Of a stretch of DNA of 64,000 nt, positions 24,626 through 32,741 are shown in pieces; positions within the stretch are counted from its first letter, which is position 1, and each line of letters opens with the position of its first letter. The notes beneath the pieces are model-generated. The model was not told the DNA's origin, made no database searches, and saw nothing but the letters and a program-made list of their open reading frames with translations. The DNA comes from Palsa-506 sp963836355 (GTDB lineage: Bacteria; Actinomycetota; Actinomycetes; Streptosporangiales; Streptosporangiaceae): positions 1 to 64,000 of the forward strand of contig CAWIJO010000014.1 in the NCBI GenBank assembly GCA_963836355.1. Direction: 5' to 3'. Position numbers and translations under genes: made by a program.

Positions 24626-25129
24626 TCAGTCGCCTACGGATCCGTCGATCCGCTGGCGCAGCAGGTCCGCATGGCCGTTGTGCCGGGCGTACTCCTCGAT
24701 CATATGGGTCAGGATCCAGCGCAGCGAGAATCGCTCGCCACGGCGCTCCCCGGTGATGTCCAGTGACGGGGCTGCCGCGACCAGTTCCATCGCCCGGGCA
24801 CAGTCGCCTTCCCAGGCGGCAAAGGCCTCCGCCACATCGGCCGTGTCCACGTCATCGAACTCACCGTCCCGGTTCTCGTCGGTGAAGAACCGGAACGGCG
24901 CGTCCGTGCCGGCAAGCACCCGCTGGAACCAGCTCCGCTCGACCTCGGCCATGTGCCGGACCAGGCCGAGCAGCGACAGGGTAGCTGGCGGTACGGCGCG
25001 CTCTCGCAACTGGGCATCGGTCAGCCCTTCGCACTTCCAGGCGAGCGTGGCCCGGTGGTAGTCGAGCCAGCCGGTCAGCATCTCGCGTTCAGTCGCCTCA
25101 AGTGGCGGCTCGGTGCGCTCAGTCGTCAT
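24626..25129 (-). CDS. DinB family protein (DUF664)
   Basis: A four-helix-bundle protein of about 167 residues. The helix-turn pattern TEREMLTGWLDYHRATLAWK, GLVRHMAEVERSWFQRVLAG and the C-terminal LTHMIEEYARHNGHADLLRQ carry the three histidines that bind a divalent metal. Actinobacterial members act as thiol (mycothiol or bacillithiol) transferases or maleylpyruvate isomerase-like enzymes; the substrate here is unknown. ATG 25129 is chosen to match the family; 25147 is possible. It is followed by thpR on the same strand after 36 bases. Confidence 0.88.
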   Translation of the reverse strand: MTTERTEPPLEATEREMLTGWLDYHRATLAWKCEGLTDAQLRERAVPPATLSLLGLVRHMAEVERSWFQRVLAGTDAPFRFFTDENRDGEFDDVDTADVAEAFAAWEGDCARAMELVAAAPSLDITGERRGERFSLRWILTHMIEEYARHNGHADLLRQRIDGSVGD

Positions 25130-25228
25130 CCCGACAGTGTGCCGCATGCCGCCGAAAGGCAGCTCTCCAGGCCGGCCGGGATAAATCGGGCAATCCCCGG
25201 TCGGCGTTCCGGCAAAAGCCGTGCCAGG

Positions 25229-26467
25229 TCAGGCGACCATCCGGGCCAGCTGCGCCGGTCGCAAGTAGGACCGGGCGCGAATGCCGCGAGCGTGGCTAAG
25301 CATGGCCGCGATGACCACAACGGCCAGGGCCGAGATCATGCCACCCGCGATCATGGAAATCCTGGGCCCGAACATCTCGGCGATCCAGCCGGCCAGCGGC
25401 GCTCCGGCGGGCGCACCGCCCAGGAAGACCAGCATGTACAGGCCCATGACGCGGCCTCGCATCTCGGCCGCCGTGCCAAGCTGCGCCGCGGAGTTCGCGG
25501 CCGTGGTGAAGCTGAGCAGAGTCAGCCCGGTCGGCACGAGCAGCACGAGGAATGACCAGAAGACCGGCATCATCCCGCCCGCGATCTCGAACACGCTGAA
25601 GGCGAACGACATCACCAGCAGCACCGGCATGCCCGGGCGGCCGCGGCGGGCGGCAAGCAGCGCCCCGCCCAGTGCGCCAAGTGCGAACACGGCCGAGGCG
25701 AGCCCGAACGCCCCCGCGCCGGTGTGGAACACCTGGCGGGCCATCAGGGCGTTGGTGACCTGGAAATTCATGCCAAAGGTAGCCACGAAGAAGACCAGCA
25801 CCATCGTCATCCACAGGTTGGGGCGTGCCCGCACGTAGCGCACAGCCTCCCGGAGCTGGCCCTTTGCCCTCGGCACCCGCCCGGCCGGATGCAGCTCGGC
25901 CGGCCGCATCAGTTTCAGGCTGGTCAGCACGGCGGCATACGATACGGCGTTGACCAGAAAGGCTGCTGGAGTGCCGACCGCGGCAATGACAAGCCCGGCG
26001 ATAGCCGGGCCTGCGATCCTGGCCAGGTTGAAAACCGCGCTGTTGAGTGCGATCGCGTTCGGCATGCCGGCCCGGCCGACCATTTCGACGGCAAAGGACT
26101 GCCGGGTCGGATTATCGACGACAGTGACCACGCCGAGCCCGAAGGCCAGCGCGTAGACCTGCCAGATCTGCACAAGGCCGGTGACCGCCAGGATGCCAAG
26201 CAGCAGGGCGAGCCCGCCCATCGCCGCCTGGGTCACCATCAGGATCCGGCGCTTGGGGTAGCGATCAGCGACCATACCGCCCCACATGCTGAACAGCATC
26301 GGCAGGAACTGCAGGCCGGTGGTGATGCCCAGGGCCGTGCCGCTGCCATGGGTGAGCTGGAGCACCAGCCAGTCCTGCGCGACGCGCTGCATCCAGCTGC
26401 CGGTGTTGGAGATGACCTGCCCGGTCGCGAAGAGCCGGTAGTTACGCGTGTGCAAGGAGGTGAACAT
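25229..26467 (-). CDS. MFS transporter (enterobactin-exporter-like, TMS5 type)
   Basis: A 412-residue major facilitator protein with about 12 membrane helices. The N-terminus is MFTSLHTRNYRLFATGQVIS, then NTGSWMQRVAQDWLVLQLT. The cytoplasmic loop motif appears as GGMVADRYPKRRILM, and DNPTRQSFAVEMVG is characteristic of the EntS-like subfamily. It likely exports a drug or small metabolite by proton antiport. ATG 26467 fits the family. A longer upstream frame overlaps the MarR gene and is a shadow. It lies 74 bases downstream of a MarR repressor on the same strand, the usual repressor-pump pair. Confidence 0.93.
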   Translation of the reverse strand: MFTSLHTRNYRLFATGQVISNTGSWMQRVAQDWLVLQLTHGSGTALGITTGLQFLPMLFSMWGGMVADRYPKRRILMVTQAAMGGLALLLGILAVTGLVQIWQVYALAFGLGVVTVVDNPTRQSFAVEMVGRAGMPNAIALNSAVFNLARIAGPAIAGLVIAAVGTPAAFLVNAVSYAAVLTSLKLMRPAELHPAGRVPRAKGQLREAVRYVRARPNLWMTMVLVFFVATFGMNFQVTNALMARQVFHTGAGAFGLASAVFALGALGGALLAARRGRPGMPVLLVMSFAFSVFEIAGGMMPVFWSFLVLLVPTGLTLLSFTTAANSAAQLGTAAEMRGRVMGLYMLVFLGGAPAGAPLAGWIAEMFGPRISMIAGGMISALAVVVIAAMLSHARGIRARSYLRPAQLARMVA

Positions 26468-26541
26468 CCGGTGGCCGGATGCCCCTGGCTCGTGATCAGT
26501 TGCGGCCGGAACCGGGCGGGCGAGCGGCCCCCGCCGGGCCG

Positions 26542-27003
26542 TCAGGACTGGCTGAGCTTCTCCAGGATCGGGGCGGCCGCCCGAAGCGTTGCCCGCTCCT
26601 GCGGGCTCAGCTCCGCCAGTCGCATCGCCAGCCAGGCTTCCCGGCGGCGGCGCGCCTGCTGCACTAGCTCCCTGCCCTCGGCAGTCACCGTGAGCACGAC
26701 CTGGCGCCGGTCGGTGGGATGCGGCATCCGCATCACGAGGCTGCGCGCTTCCAGCGCGGCGATAACCCTGGTCATGGAAGGCGGCTGTACCTTTTCGTGC
26801 TCGGCTAGCTCGCCTGGGCTCATCGCCCGGTGCCGCTCCAGCGCGGCCAGCGCGGCCAGCTGGGTGTCGGACAGCGCGTGCTCGATCGAGCCCTGTGCTA
26901 GCCGCTCGACGCGCAGCCGGCGGGCCAGTCTGCTCACGGAAATCCGGAGTGCCGTGGCGAGGCCGGCGTCCGTCCTGTGCTGCGCTACAGTCATCATTTT
27001 CAT
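26542..27003 (-). CDS. MarR-family transcriptional regulator
   Basis: A 153-residue winged-helix dimer. The DNA-binding part is LSDTQLAALAALERHRAMSP, GELAEHEKVQPPSMTRVIAA, and the wing MRMPHPTDRRQVVLTVTAEG is conserved. The ends form the dimer helices. It likely represses itself and the MFS gene downstream. Several Met codons open the frame (27003, 26997, 26994). The candidate operator TTAGC...GCTAA overlaps the first, so a later start or steric control of translation is possible. The ligand is unknown. Confidence 0.92.
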   Translation of the reverse strand: MKMMTVAQHRTDAGLATALRISVSRLARRLRVERLAQGSIEHALSDTQLAALAALERHRAMSPGELAEHEKVQPPSMTRVIAALEARSLVMRMPHPTDRRQVVLTVTAEGRELVQQARRRREAWLAMRLAELSPQERATLRAAAPILEKLSQS

Positions 27004-27028
27004 TAGCCTGAGTCATTACTTTTGCTAA
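27003..27028 (-). promoter_or_regulatory. Candidate MarR operator
   Basis: TTAGC (27003-27007) and GCTAA (27024-27028) form an inverted repeat with 16 bases between. The tract is AT-rich against the GC-rich flanks and overlaps the first possible start codon of the MarR gene. It is placed where autorepression is expected. Confidence 0.45.
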
Positions 27029-27170
27029 CCGTAGACGGATATCGAGCATTCCGTCAACCGCTAGCAGGCGAACGGGCGGGAACCGGCCAGTGCCGAACCG
27101 AGGGCTCTAAGTACAGCACGGAAGATGCGCCGCCGGGATCACCCGCGGCCCTGCGACTAGCCTTGATTTC

Positions 27171-27455
27171 GTGCGCGCCCCGCCCCGCCCCGCCCCGCCG
27201 CCGCTGGAAGCCAACGACCAGCTGGTAACCGGCGTGATCGGCGTCGGCTGGGCGGTCGCCCTGATTGCCTTGCTCATCGCACGAGGCAGCCTGCCCGCCG
27301 CCGATCGCTGGTGGATCTGGACCTGCGCGACGGGACTCGGCCTCGGAGTCTTCGGGTTCTGTTACGTGCCGGTGCTCAAGCGATCGCGTGCCAGGGCCGC
27401 GCAGCGGCATGCGAGCCGGCCAGCTAGCCAGGACCGGGCCGACGGCGGGCCCTGA
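27171..27455 (+). CDS. DUF2530 membrane protein
   Basis: A 94-residue protein with two membrane helices (VTGVIGVGWAVALIALLIA and WWIWTCATGLGLGVFGFCY). PPPLEANDQLVTGVIGVGWA and the WWIWTC motif match the actinobacterial DUF2530 family of unknown function. It starts at GTG 27171. It is divergent from marR and convergent with the DUF3027 gene, a neighbourhood seen in related genomes. Confidence 0.85.
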   Translation: MRAPPRPAPPPLEANDQLVTGVIGVGWAVALIALLIARGSLPAADRWWIWTCATGLGLGVFGFCYVPVLKRSRARAAQRHASRPASQDRADGGP

Positions 27456-27521
27456 GCCGACGGCCAGGACCGGGGGGCCGGCGACCGCGCACCTGGGGCT
27501 GGCGGCCAGCCAACGGCCGGC

Positions 27522-28586
27522 TTAGCCGTGATCCAGCGACTCGAAGACTGTCTCCGTCATCGAGATCCCGGGAGCGTCGACGAGGTCATAGCCAAGCTCG
27601 TCGACCACTGGCACGATCGAGCCGAACGGGCCGGCAGGCGTGACCGCCTCTGAATGCGCGCCGCAGCCATGATCCAGCGAGACCACACTGCCGTCGTCCG
27701 GGGCGTACTCGTTCGCGCAGACGCCGAAGACCCGGCCGAGCGGGCTGCCAAGCCGCACCAGGAACCCGCAGGTAGCACATGGCGCCGGAGCGGCATGCGC
27801 TAGTGGCGTACGCGGCCCGTGCTCGCTTGCGTACCAGCGGACCGCGGTCGCGTCCCGGCCGATCGCCGAAAGCACGCGGGCTCGGGCCGACGCCGGGCTG
27901 GCATCCTGCGCCGCCGCCGCGATGCCCGGCCCCGCCGCACCCGCCACCGCCGCACCCGCCACCGGGTCACCAACCGCCGGGTCACCAACCGCCGGGTCAC
28001 CAACCGCCGGGTCACCAACCGCCGGGTCACCAACGGCCGGGTCACCAACGGCCGGGTCACCAACCGCCGGGTCACCAACCGCCGGGCCGCCCGGCCCCGC
28101 GTCGGCGGCAACCGGCAGGTTCATCGCGGCCAGCAAATCCTGTCCGGCTGCCCAGTCCGCGCTGTCATCCCAGTCCAGCACCCCGTCGTCGCCTTCGAGC
28201 AGGACGGCGGGCACCAGCCGCTCGTCATCCTCCCCGGCTGGCAGCAGATCGCCGACGCCGAGGTCGCCAGGCCGGACCCGGTCACGCCACGGAACCCAGT
28301 CCGGCGCCAGCAGCGAATCCGGGCCCGGCAGCAGCACGCACTCACTGACCGTGACCACCTTGGCGCGTGCCGCCCGGGCAACGGTGATGGCCCAGCGCCA
28401 GCCCGTGTAGGCGGGGTCCAGGCAGTCGAACAGGTGCGTGACGACGCGGTCCCCGTCGGATTCCGTGCCGCAGTGCGGCCCGACCTGGCCTGCTCCTGCC
28501 AGTTCATGCGCTGCGGCGCGGGCCAGGTCAACAGCCTGGGCGCATGCCTCGTCGGGCTCTCTGGTGCGAGTGCGGGTAGGGCTCAC
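27522..28586 (-). CDS. DUF3027 family protein with expanded AVGDP repeat
   Basis: A 354-residue actinobacterial protein of unknown function. The N-terminal half (ACAQAVDLARAAAHELAGAG, GWRWAITVARAARAKVVTVS, LLAPDWVPWRDRVRPGDLG) and the C-terminal half (APCATCGFLVRLGSPLGRVF, SLDHGCGAHSE) are conserved. The latter has a Cys/His set (CxxC, C, HxCxxH) that could bind zinc. Between them lies a flexible segment expanded here by eight copies of a pentapeptide (AVGDP) from a 15-bp tandem repeat. GTG 28586 gives the family N-terminus. It is divergent from an MFS gene and near a cold-shock gene, as in Streptomyces. Confidence 0.88.
   Translation of the reverse strand: MSPTRTRTREPDEACAQAVDLARAAAHELAGAGQVGPHCGTESDGDRVVTHLFDCLDPAYTGWRWAITVARAARAKVVTVSECVLLPGPDSLLAPDWVPWRDRVRPGDLGVGDLLPAGEDDERLVPAVLLEGDDGVLDWDDSADWAAGQDLLAAMNLPVAADAGPGGPAVGDPAVGDPAVGDPAVGDPAVGDPAVGDPAVGDPAVGDPVAGAAVAGAAGPGIAAAAQDASPASARARVLSAIGRDATAVRWYASEHGPRTPLAHAAPAPCATCGFLVRLGSPLGRVFGVCANEYAPDDGSVVSLDHGCGAHSEAVTPAGPFGSIVPVVDELGYDLVDAPGISMTETVFESLDHG
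27961..28080. repeat. 15-bp coding tandem repeat, eight units
   Basis: The unit GCCGGGTCACCAACC (plus strand) repeats eight times with almost no change and encodes the AVGDP repeat of the minus-strand DUF3027 protein. The high identity suggests recent expansion by slippage, so copy number may vary between strains. Confidence 0.95.
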
Positions 28587-28700
28587 GTTAAGTGATTGTT
28601 CCTTATCAGCCAGCGTGCGTGCATCAATATCCCCGGTACTGCGGGTAAACCCGCCTGCCGGCGGGTCGTCGCAGTCCCCGGAAGGAAGAATACTTGGGCT

Positions 28701-30227
28701 ATGCGAGAGTCCGGCACGACGACGCGGGCCAGGCGGGCCACCCGCTCGGTGTATGCCGCCTCGCAATCCGCTGCGCGCGCGGGCGCTTCCGCCGCACGGG
28801 CCGGCGCCTCCGCTGCGAGCGGCGCGAGCCGCGTCGTGCATCGCCTGTCCGGCGCTTCCGGGGCCGCGCGTACCGGGCTGGCGAATCTCATCGAACTGAC
28901 CGCGGCGAGCAGCCTCGGCGATGCGTTCGTCACCGTTGGGCTGGCAGGCTCCCTGTTCTTCAGCGTCTCGGTGGACCAGGCCCGCACCAAGGTGGCACTG
29001 GCGCTGCTGGTCACCATTGCGCCGTTCGCGGTGCTTGCCCCGTTCATCGGGCCGATGCTGGACCGGGTGCAGCAGGGCCGCCGGTTCATCCTGGCAGGCA
29101 CCCTGCTCGCCCGCGGGCTGCTCTGCTGGAGCATGGCCGTGGCCGTCCAGCACAACGATCCAGCCGATCTGCTTCCTGCCGCCTTCGGCGTCCTGGTGCT
29201 GCAGAAGGCATTCGGCGTTACCCGCAGCGCAATCGCGCCCCGGCTGCTCCCGGCCGAGATCACGCTGGTCACGGCGAACTCGCGGACCGCGCTGGCCTCG
29301 CTCATCGCCACCACCATCGGCGGCGGCACGGCGGCAGGCATCGGTATCGTCGCAGGCGGCGGGCAAGCCGGTGCCGCCTGGGTGCTGCGCATCGGCACTG
29401 CGTTGTACCTGGCTGCCATGGCTCTCTGCCTCCGGCTGCCGGACGGAGTCGACTCTCCGCGGACGCCCCAGGCCGGGCCCGGCGCCAATGCGGATGGCGG
29501 TGCCGCCGGCCCGGACGGGCGCGCGGGCAGCCAGGCCGGGCACGCGCCGGGAACGCCGGGAACGCCAGGCGCACTCGGGCCGCGGGGCGCCGCGGCGCTG
29601 CCGCGAGGCGCGCCGCGGTGGCGGTTCCCCCGCCTGGGCCCTATCGTCGGCGAAGCGATGGGCGCCAACGCCGCGCAGCGGGCATTCTCCGGCTTCATGA
29701 TCTTCTTCCTTATTTTCCTGCTCCGGACCGTGCATTTCGGTAAGACCCCGGACAAGCTGGCGCTGGCCGAGATGGTCGGGGCGGCCACGATCGGCGGCTT
29801 CCTCGGCACGGCGATCGGGGCCGGGCTCAAGTCGCGTGCGCCGCAGGTCATCGTCTTCGGCATGCTCGCCCTGACCACGGTTGTCACTGCCGCCTGCGCG
29901 ATGCTGTTCGGGTTGTGGGCCGCGCTCGTGGTGGCGCTGATGGCCGGGATAGGGCAGGCGCTGGTGAAGCTCGCGCTCGATTCAATCGTGCAGCGAGAGA
30001 TCGGCGAGGAAGTCCGGTCGTCCACGTTCGCGGCATCAGAGACGCTGCACCAGCTGTCCTGGGTAGCTGGCGCCCTGGCCGGGGTACTGATGTCGCTCAC
30101 CAAAAGCGGCGTGGCCGGGCTCACGGTGGCCGCGAGCGCGTTGGCGGTCGCCTTGACGGTGCTCCTGCTTCGCAGGCGGCGCAGGCTGCTGGACAACCGG
30201 CGGGTGGCACAGCCACAGGCCACCTGA
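28701..30227 (+). CDS. MFS transporter
   Basis: A 508-residue major facilitator protein. After an Ala/Ser/Arg-rich N-terminus (about 50 residues) come helices with NLIELTAASSLGDAFVTVGL, VTIAPFAVLAPFIGPMLDRV and LQKAFGVTRSAIAPRLLP. A central Gly/Pro-rich cytoplasmic loop (about 255-320) separates the halves. The second half starts GEAMGANAAQRAFSGFMIFF. The substrate is unknown. It is part of the conserved actinobacterial set DUF2530, DUF3027, MFS and cold-shock protein. ATG 28701 is taken; the ribosome site is weak. Confidence 0.9.
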   Translation: MRESGTTTRARRATRSVYAASQSAARAGASAARAGASAASGASRVVHRLSGASGAARTGLANLIELTAASSLGDAFVTVGLAGSLFFSVSVDQARTKVALALLVTIAPFAVLAPFIGPMLDRVQQGRRFILAGTLLARGLLCWSMAVAVQHNDPADLLPAAFGVLVLQKAFGVTRSAIAPRLLPAEITLVTANSRTALASLIATTIGGGTAAGIGIVAGGGQAGAAWVLRIGTALYLAAMALCLRLPDGVDSPRTPQAGPGANADGGAAGPDGRAGSQAGHAPGTPGTPGALGPRGAAALPRGAPRWRFPRLGPIVGEAMGANAAQRAFSGFMIFFLIFLLRTVHFGKTPDKLALAEMVGAATIGGFLGTAIGAGLKSRAPQVIVFGMLALTTVVTAACAMLFGLWAALVVALMAGIGQALVKLALDSIVQREIGEEVRSSTFAASETLHQLSWVAGALAGVLMSLTKSGVAGLTVAASALAVALTVLLLRRRRRLLDNRRVAQPQAT

Positions 30228-30248
30228 CCGCCGGGCCGACCGGGCGGA

Positions 30249-30632
30249 TCAGGCTTCGATGTCGGCGGCGACGGCGCGCAGCACAGCCGCGATCTTCTTC
30301 GCGTCCCGGCTGTCCGGATGCCTGCCGCGCCGGTAGGTGTTCGATATCCCGTCGAGCAGCTTGATCAAGTCCTCGACGATCACGATCATCTCGTCCGGAT
30401 CCTTCTGGCTGACTTTGGCGACCGTCGGCGGCGGATCAAGAGTGCGCACCTGCAGCGCCTGGGTTCCCCGCCGGCCCTCAGCGACGCCGAACTCGACCCG
30501 CTGGCCCGCTCGCAGCGCGGCGCCGCTTCCTTCTAGCGCAGAGGAATGGACAAAGACCTCACCCCCGTCATCACGGGTGAGAAAGCCGAAACCCTTGTCG
30601 GCGTCATACCACTTGACCTTGCCAGTGGGCAC
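30249..30632 (-). CDS. Cold-shock domain protein with C-terminal extension
   Basis: A 127-residue protein. The cold-shock domain occupies residues 1-66: VKWYDADKGFGFLTRDDGG carries the RNP1-like GFGF motif and EVFVHSSAL the RNP2-like motif. A 60-residue extension follows (DPDEMIVIVEDLIKLLDGIS), predicted helical, that ordinary CspA lacks. It should bind single-stranded RNA or DNA. The start is GTG 30632. It is convergent with the MFS gene. The extended form beside DUF3027 and MFS genes is a known actinobacterial arrangement. Confidence 0.92.
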   Translation of the reverse strand: MPTGKVKWYDADKGFGFLTRDDGGEVFVHSSALEGSGAALRAGQRVEFGVAEGRRGTQALQVRTLDPPPTVAKVSQKDPDEMIVIVEDLIKLLDGISNTYRRGRHPDSRDAKKIAAVLRAVAADIEA

Positions 30633-30798
30633 GAGCGAGACCTTACGCGAGGAGGGACTGGTTGCATCGACGAGTGCGTAGGGCCAAGGCTATCCGGTCT
30701 GGCCGCAGGCTGTGCGGCGCGGCACGGCGGTCCGGCAGCACGGCGCCGGGGCGCCCAGGGCGCGCCGCGCGGATGCGGGCGATCGCCGGGCTGCCCGG

Positions 30799-32523
30799 TC
30801 AGCGATAGGGCCGGCGCCACGGCGGCGCGCCAGCGCGCTGACCACGCCGGACCCGCCACGCCAGGTATGCCGCGCCGAGCACGGCTCCGGCCCGGAGCAG
30901 GTATCCGCCGATCATCAGAGCTTCATGGAGGTAGGCACCAGCCGTCAGGTGCCGCACGCCAACGGCAAGGCCAGCGCCGCCGACAATCGTCACGATGGCT
31001 GGCGCAGCAAGCCCGAGCCATTTGTCCCTGATGTCCCACCGCCGGGATGGCAGCGCGACCACCACGCCCACCAGCCAGATCAGCGGGTAAATCAGCCCGC
31101 CAAGGCCAAGCAGGACTACTGCGGTTGCCTCCAGCGGATTGCGGCGTGCAAGCGCGGCCGCCTGCCTCAGGATCCTGCGGATGCCGACCGCGACCGACTC
31201 CTTGCGGCTCGGCGGCACATCGATTACCACCGGGACCAGCGCGGTGCTGACCGGCTCGGCGGTATCGGGTTCCTGCTCTGGCCAGGAGCGAAGCGCTGGC
31301 TTGGAATACCCGGCAGGTTCCGGGCCGGACGGCGGCCCGGGCTGGTACTTCTGCTTTGGCCGGTAGACCTGCTCCGGCTGGTCCTTCTGGTTCGACCGGT
31401 ACATCTGCGCCGGCTGGTAGGCCGGCTCCGGGCCGGACGTCCGCTGCGGGGCCGCCGGCGCTCGCGGCTGGCCGTAAACCGGCTGCCAGCCGGAGGTCCG
31501 CTGCGGGCGGAACGGCCCTGGCTCCTGGCCGGGCGCCCGCCGCGGGCGGAACACGGCCGGCCCTGGCCCGGCGGCCGGCTCCGGCGGGGCACCCGTGGTC
31601 CTGGCGGGCCCGCTGCCGGCCGGGCGGGCCGGGGGTACGGCCGGCCCGCCTGCCCCAGCGGTCCCCGACGTGTCGGCGGGCTCCCGGACCGGATAAAACT
31701 TCGGCCGTGCGGTCGGCCGCTCCGGTGATGGCACCGACTGTGGGATGAATGCCAGCGCCGTGACCGGCGGCTCGGTCGCTCCCGGCGGCCCGGTCGCTCC
31801 CGGCGGCCCGGCCGGGCCCTGGCCGGGACCGGCTGCCTGGTCTTGCCAGGCAGCCCGATTCTGCTTTAGCGGGGCGAGTATCGGGCTATTCCTGCCCTGC
31901 GGCCCGCGTCGCGCGGCCCTCGCGGCGCGCGCGGCTTCCCGTTCCGTCATGATTGCCCCCGGACGTCTGCGCGCAGTAACGGAGCGGCGACCGACGGCCA
32001 GCTGGGCGGCCGTCAATCCCGGTTCCGGCTGCGGGTCGTTGCCCAGCCCGGCCGCAGCGGCGGGCTGGCCGTCGCGTTGCCGCCCTTCGCGCTGCCCGCC
32101 AAGGAGCCGCGGCCTGGGCAAGCGCGGCAGCCAGCTCCCTGGGCCGCCAGGGGCCGCGCCCGCCGTCCCGCCTGCAGCGTCCTTGCCCCCGGATCCGGAC
32201 ACGGCGCGCGGCGCGGAACCAACCGCAGTCATCGAATCCGTCGCAGCGGTTCCCGGCTCGGGTACGGTGCGGTGCTGCCCGGTCCCCGCATTCGCCAGCC
32301 TGGCGTGCTCGAGGTCCACCAGCGCCTCCGGCCCGCCCAGTGCGGCAAGCACCCTGGCGACATCGGCCGGACTGGCCACGCCGTGCGCGGTGCACTGCCG
32401 CTCGATCGACTCACGCAGCCGCGCGAGAAAGGCCATGACCTCGTCTTGGCCCAGGCTGCGCCGTGCCGCCACGGCCACCCGGTTGAGGTAATCCCGGATG
32501 AGCTGCTCGGTCGAGGGGTCCAT
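30799..32523 (-). CDS. Membrane protein with helical N-terminal domain and long disordered linker
   Basis: A 574-residue protein of unknown function. Residues 1-75 (MDPSTEQLIRDYLNRVAVAA, DEVMAFLARLRESIERQC, VARVLAALGGPEALVDLEH) form a helical domain like those that precede permease or regulatory segments. About 330 residues rich in Pro, Gly, Ala and Gln are disordered. The last 130 residues carry three or four membrane helices (ATAVVLLGLGGLIYPLIWLV, APAIVTIVGGAGLAVGV, GGYLLRAGAVLGAAYLAW). ATG 32523 is chosen because similarity begins there; the frame stays open to 32550. The linker could span the cell wall or tether cytosolic partners. Confidence 0.75.
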   Translation of the reverse strand: MDPSTEQLIRDYLNRVAVAARRSLGQDEVMAFLARLRESIERQCTAHGVASPADVARVLAALGGPEALVDLEHARLANAGTGQHRTVPEPGTAATDSMTAVGSAPRAVSGSGGKDAAGGTAGAAPGGPGSWLPRLPRPRLLGGQREGRQRDGQPAAAAGLGNDPQPEPGLTAAQLAVGRRSVTARRRPGAIMTEREAARAARAARRGPQGRNSPILAPLKQNRAAWQDQAAGPGQGPAGPPGATGPPGATEPPVTALAFIPQSVPSPERPTARPKFYPVREPADTSGTAGAGGPAVPPARPAGSGPARTTGAPPEPAAGPGPAVFRPRRAPGQEPGPFRPQRTSGWQPVYGQPRAPAAPQRTSGPEPAYQPAQMYRSNQKDQPEQVYRPKQKYQPGPPSGPEPAGYSKPALRSWPEQEPDTAEPVSTALVPVVIDVPPSRKESVAVGIRRILRQAAALARRNPLEATAVVLLGLGGLIYPLIWLVGVVVALPSRRWDIRDKWLGLAAPAIVTIVGGAGLAVGVRHLTAGAYLHEALMIGGYLLRAGAVLGAAYLAWRVRRGQRAGAPPWRRPYR

Positions 32524-32741
32524 GCGCAGATAATCCCTCTTATTTGGCAACTTGTGGAGATGGCACGCAACAGAAAATACCCGCAGCGCACTACGGAAAT
32601 GGCCAGAGGGGGCGGCCCCGGGTCTCCCGGTGCCGCCCCCTCATCCTGATTTGACTCCTCGCTGTGAGAGTCTCACCAGAAAAGGACTTCGGTCTAGCAC
32701 TGCACGCCGCGCCGGAAATTACCCGGCACAAGCGCTACTAG

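Noticed and set aside
26468..27049. N-terminal extension of the MFS transporter to 606 residues
   Set aside because: It overlaps the well-supported MarR gene in another frame and has no membrane or domain character.
27961..28080. Regular short repeats that could suggest a CRISPR array
   Set aside because: Units are only 15 bp with no spacers, and they encode an in-frame pentapeptide in a conserved gene.
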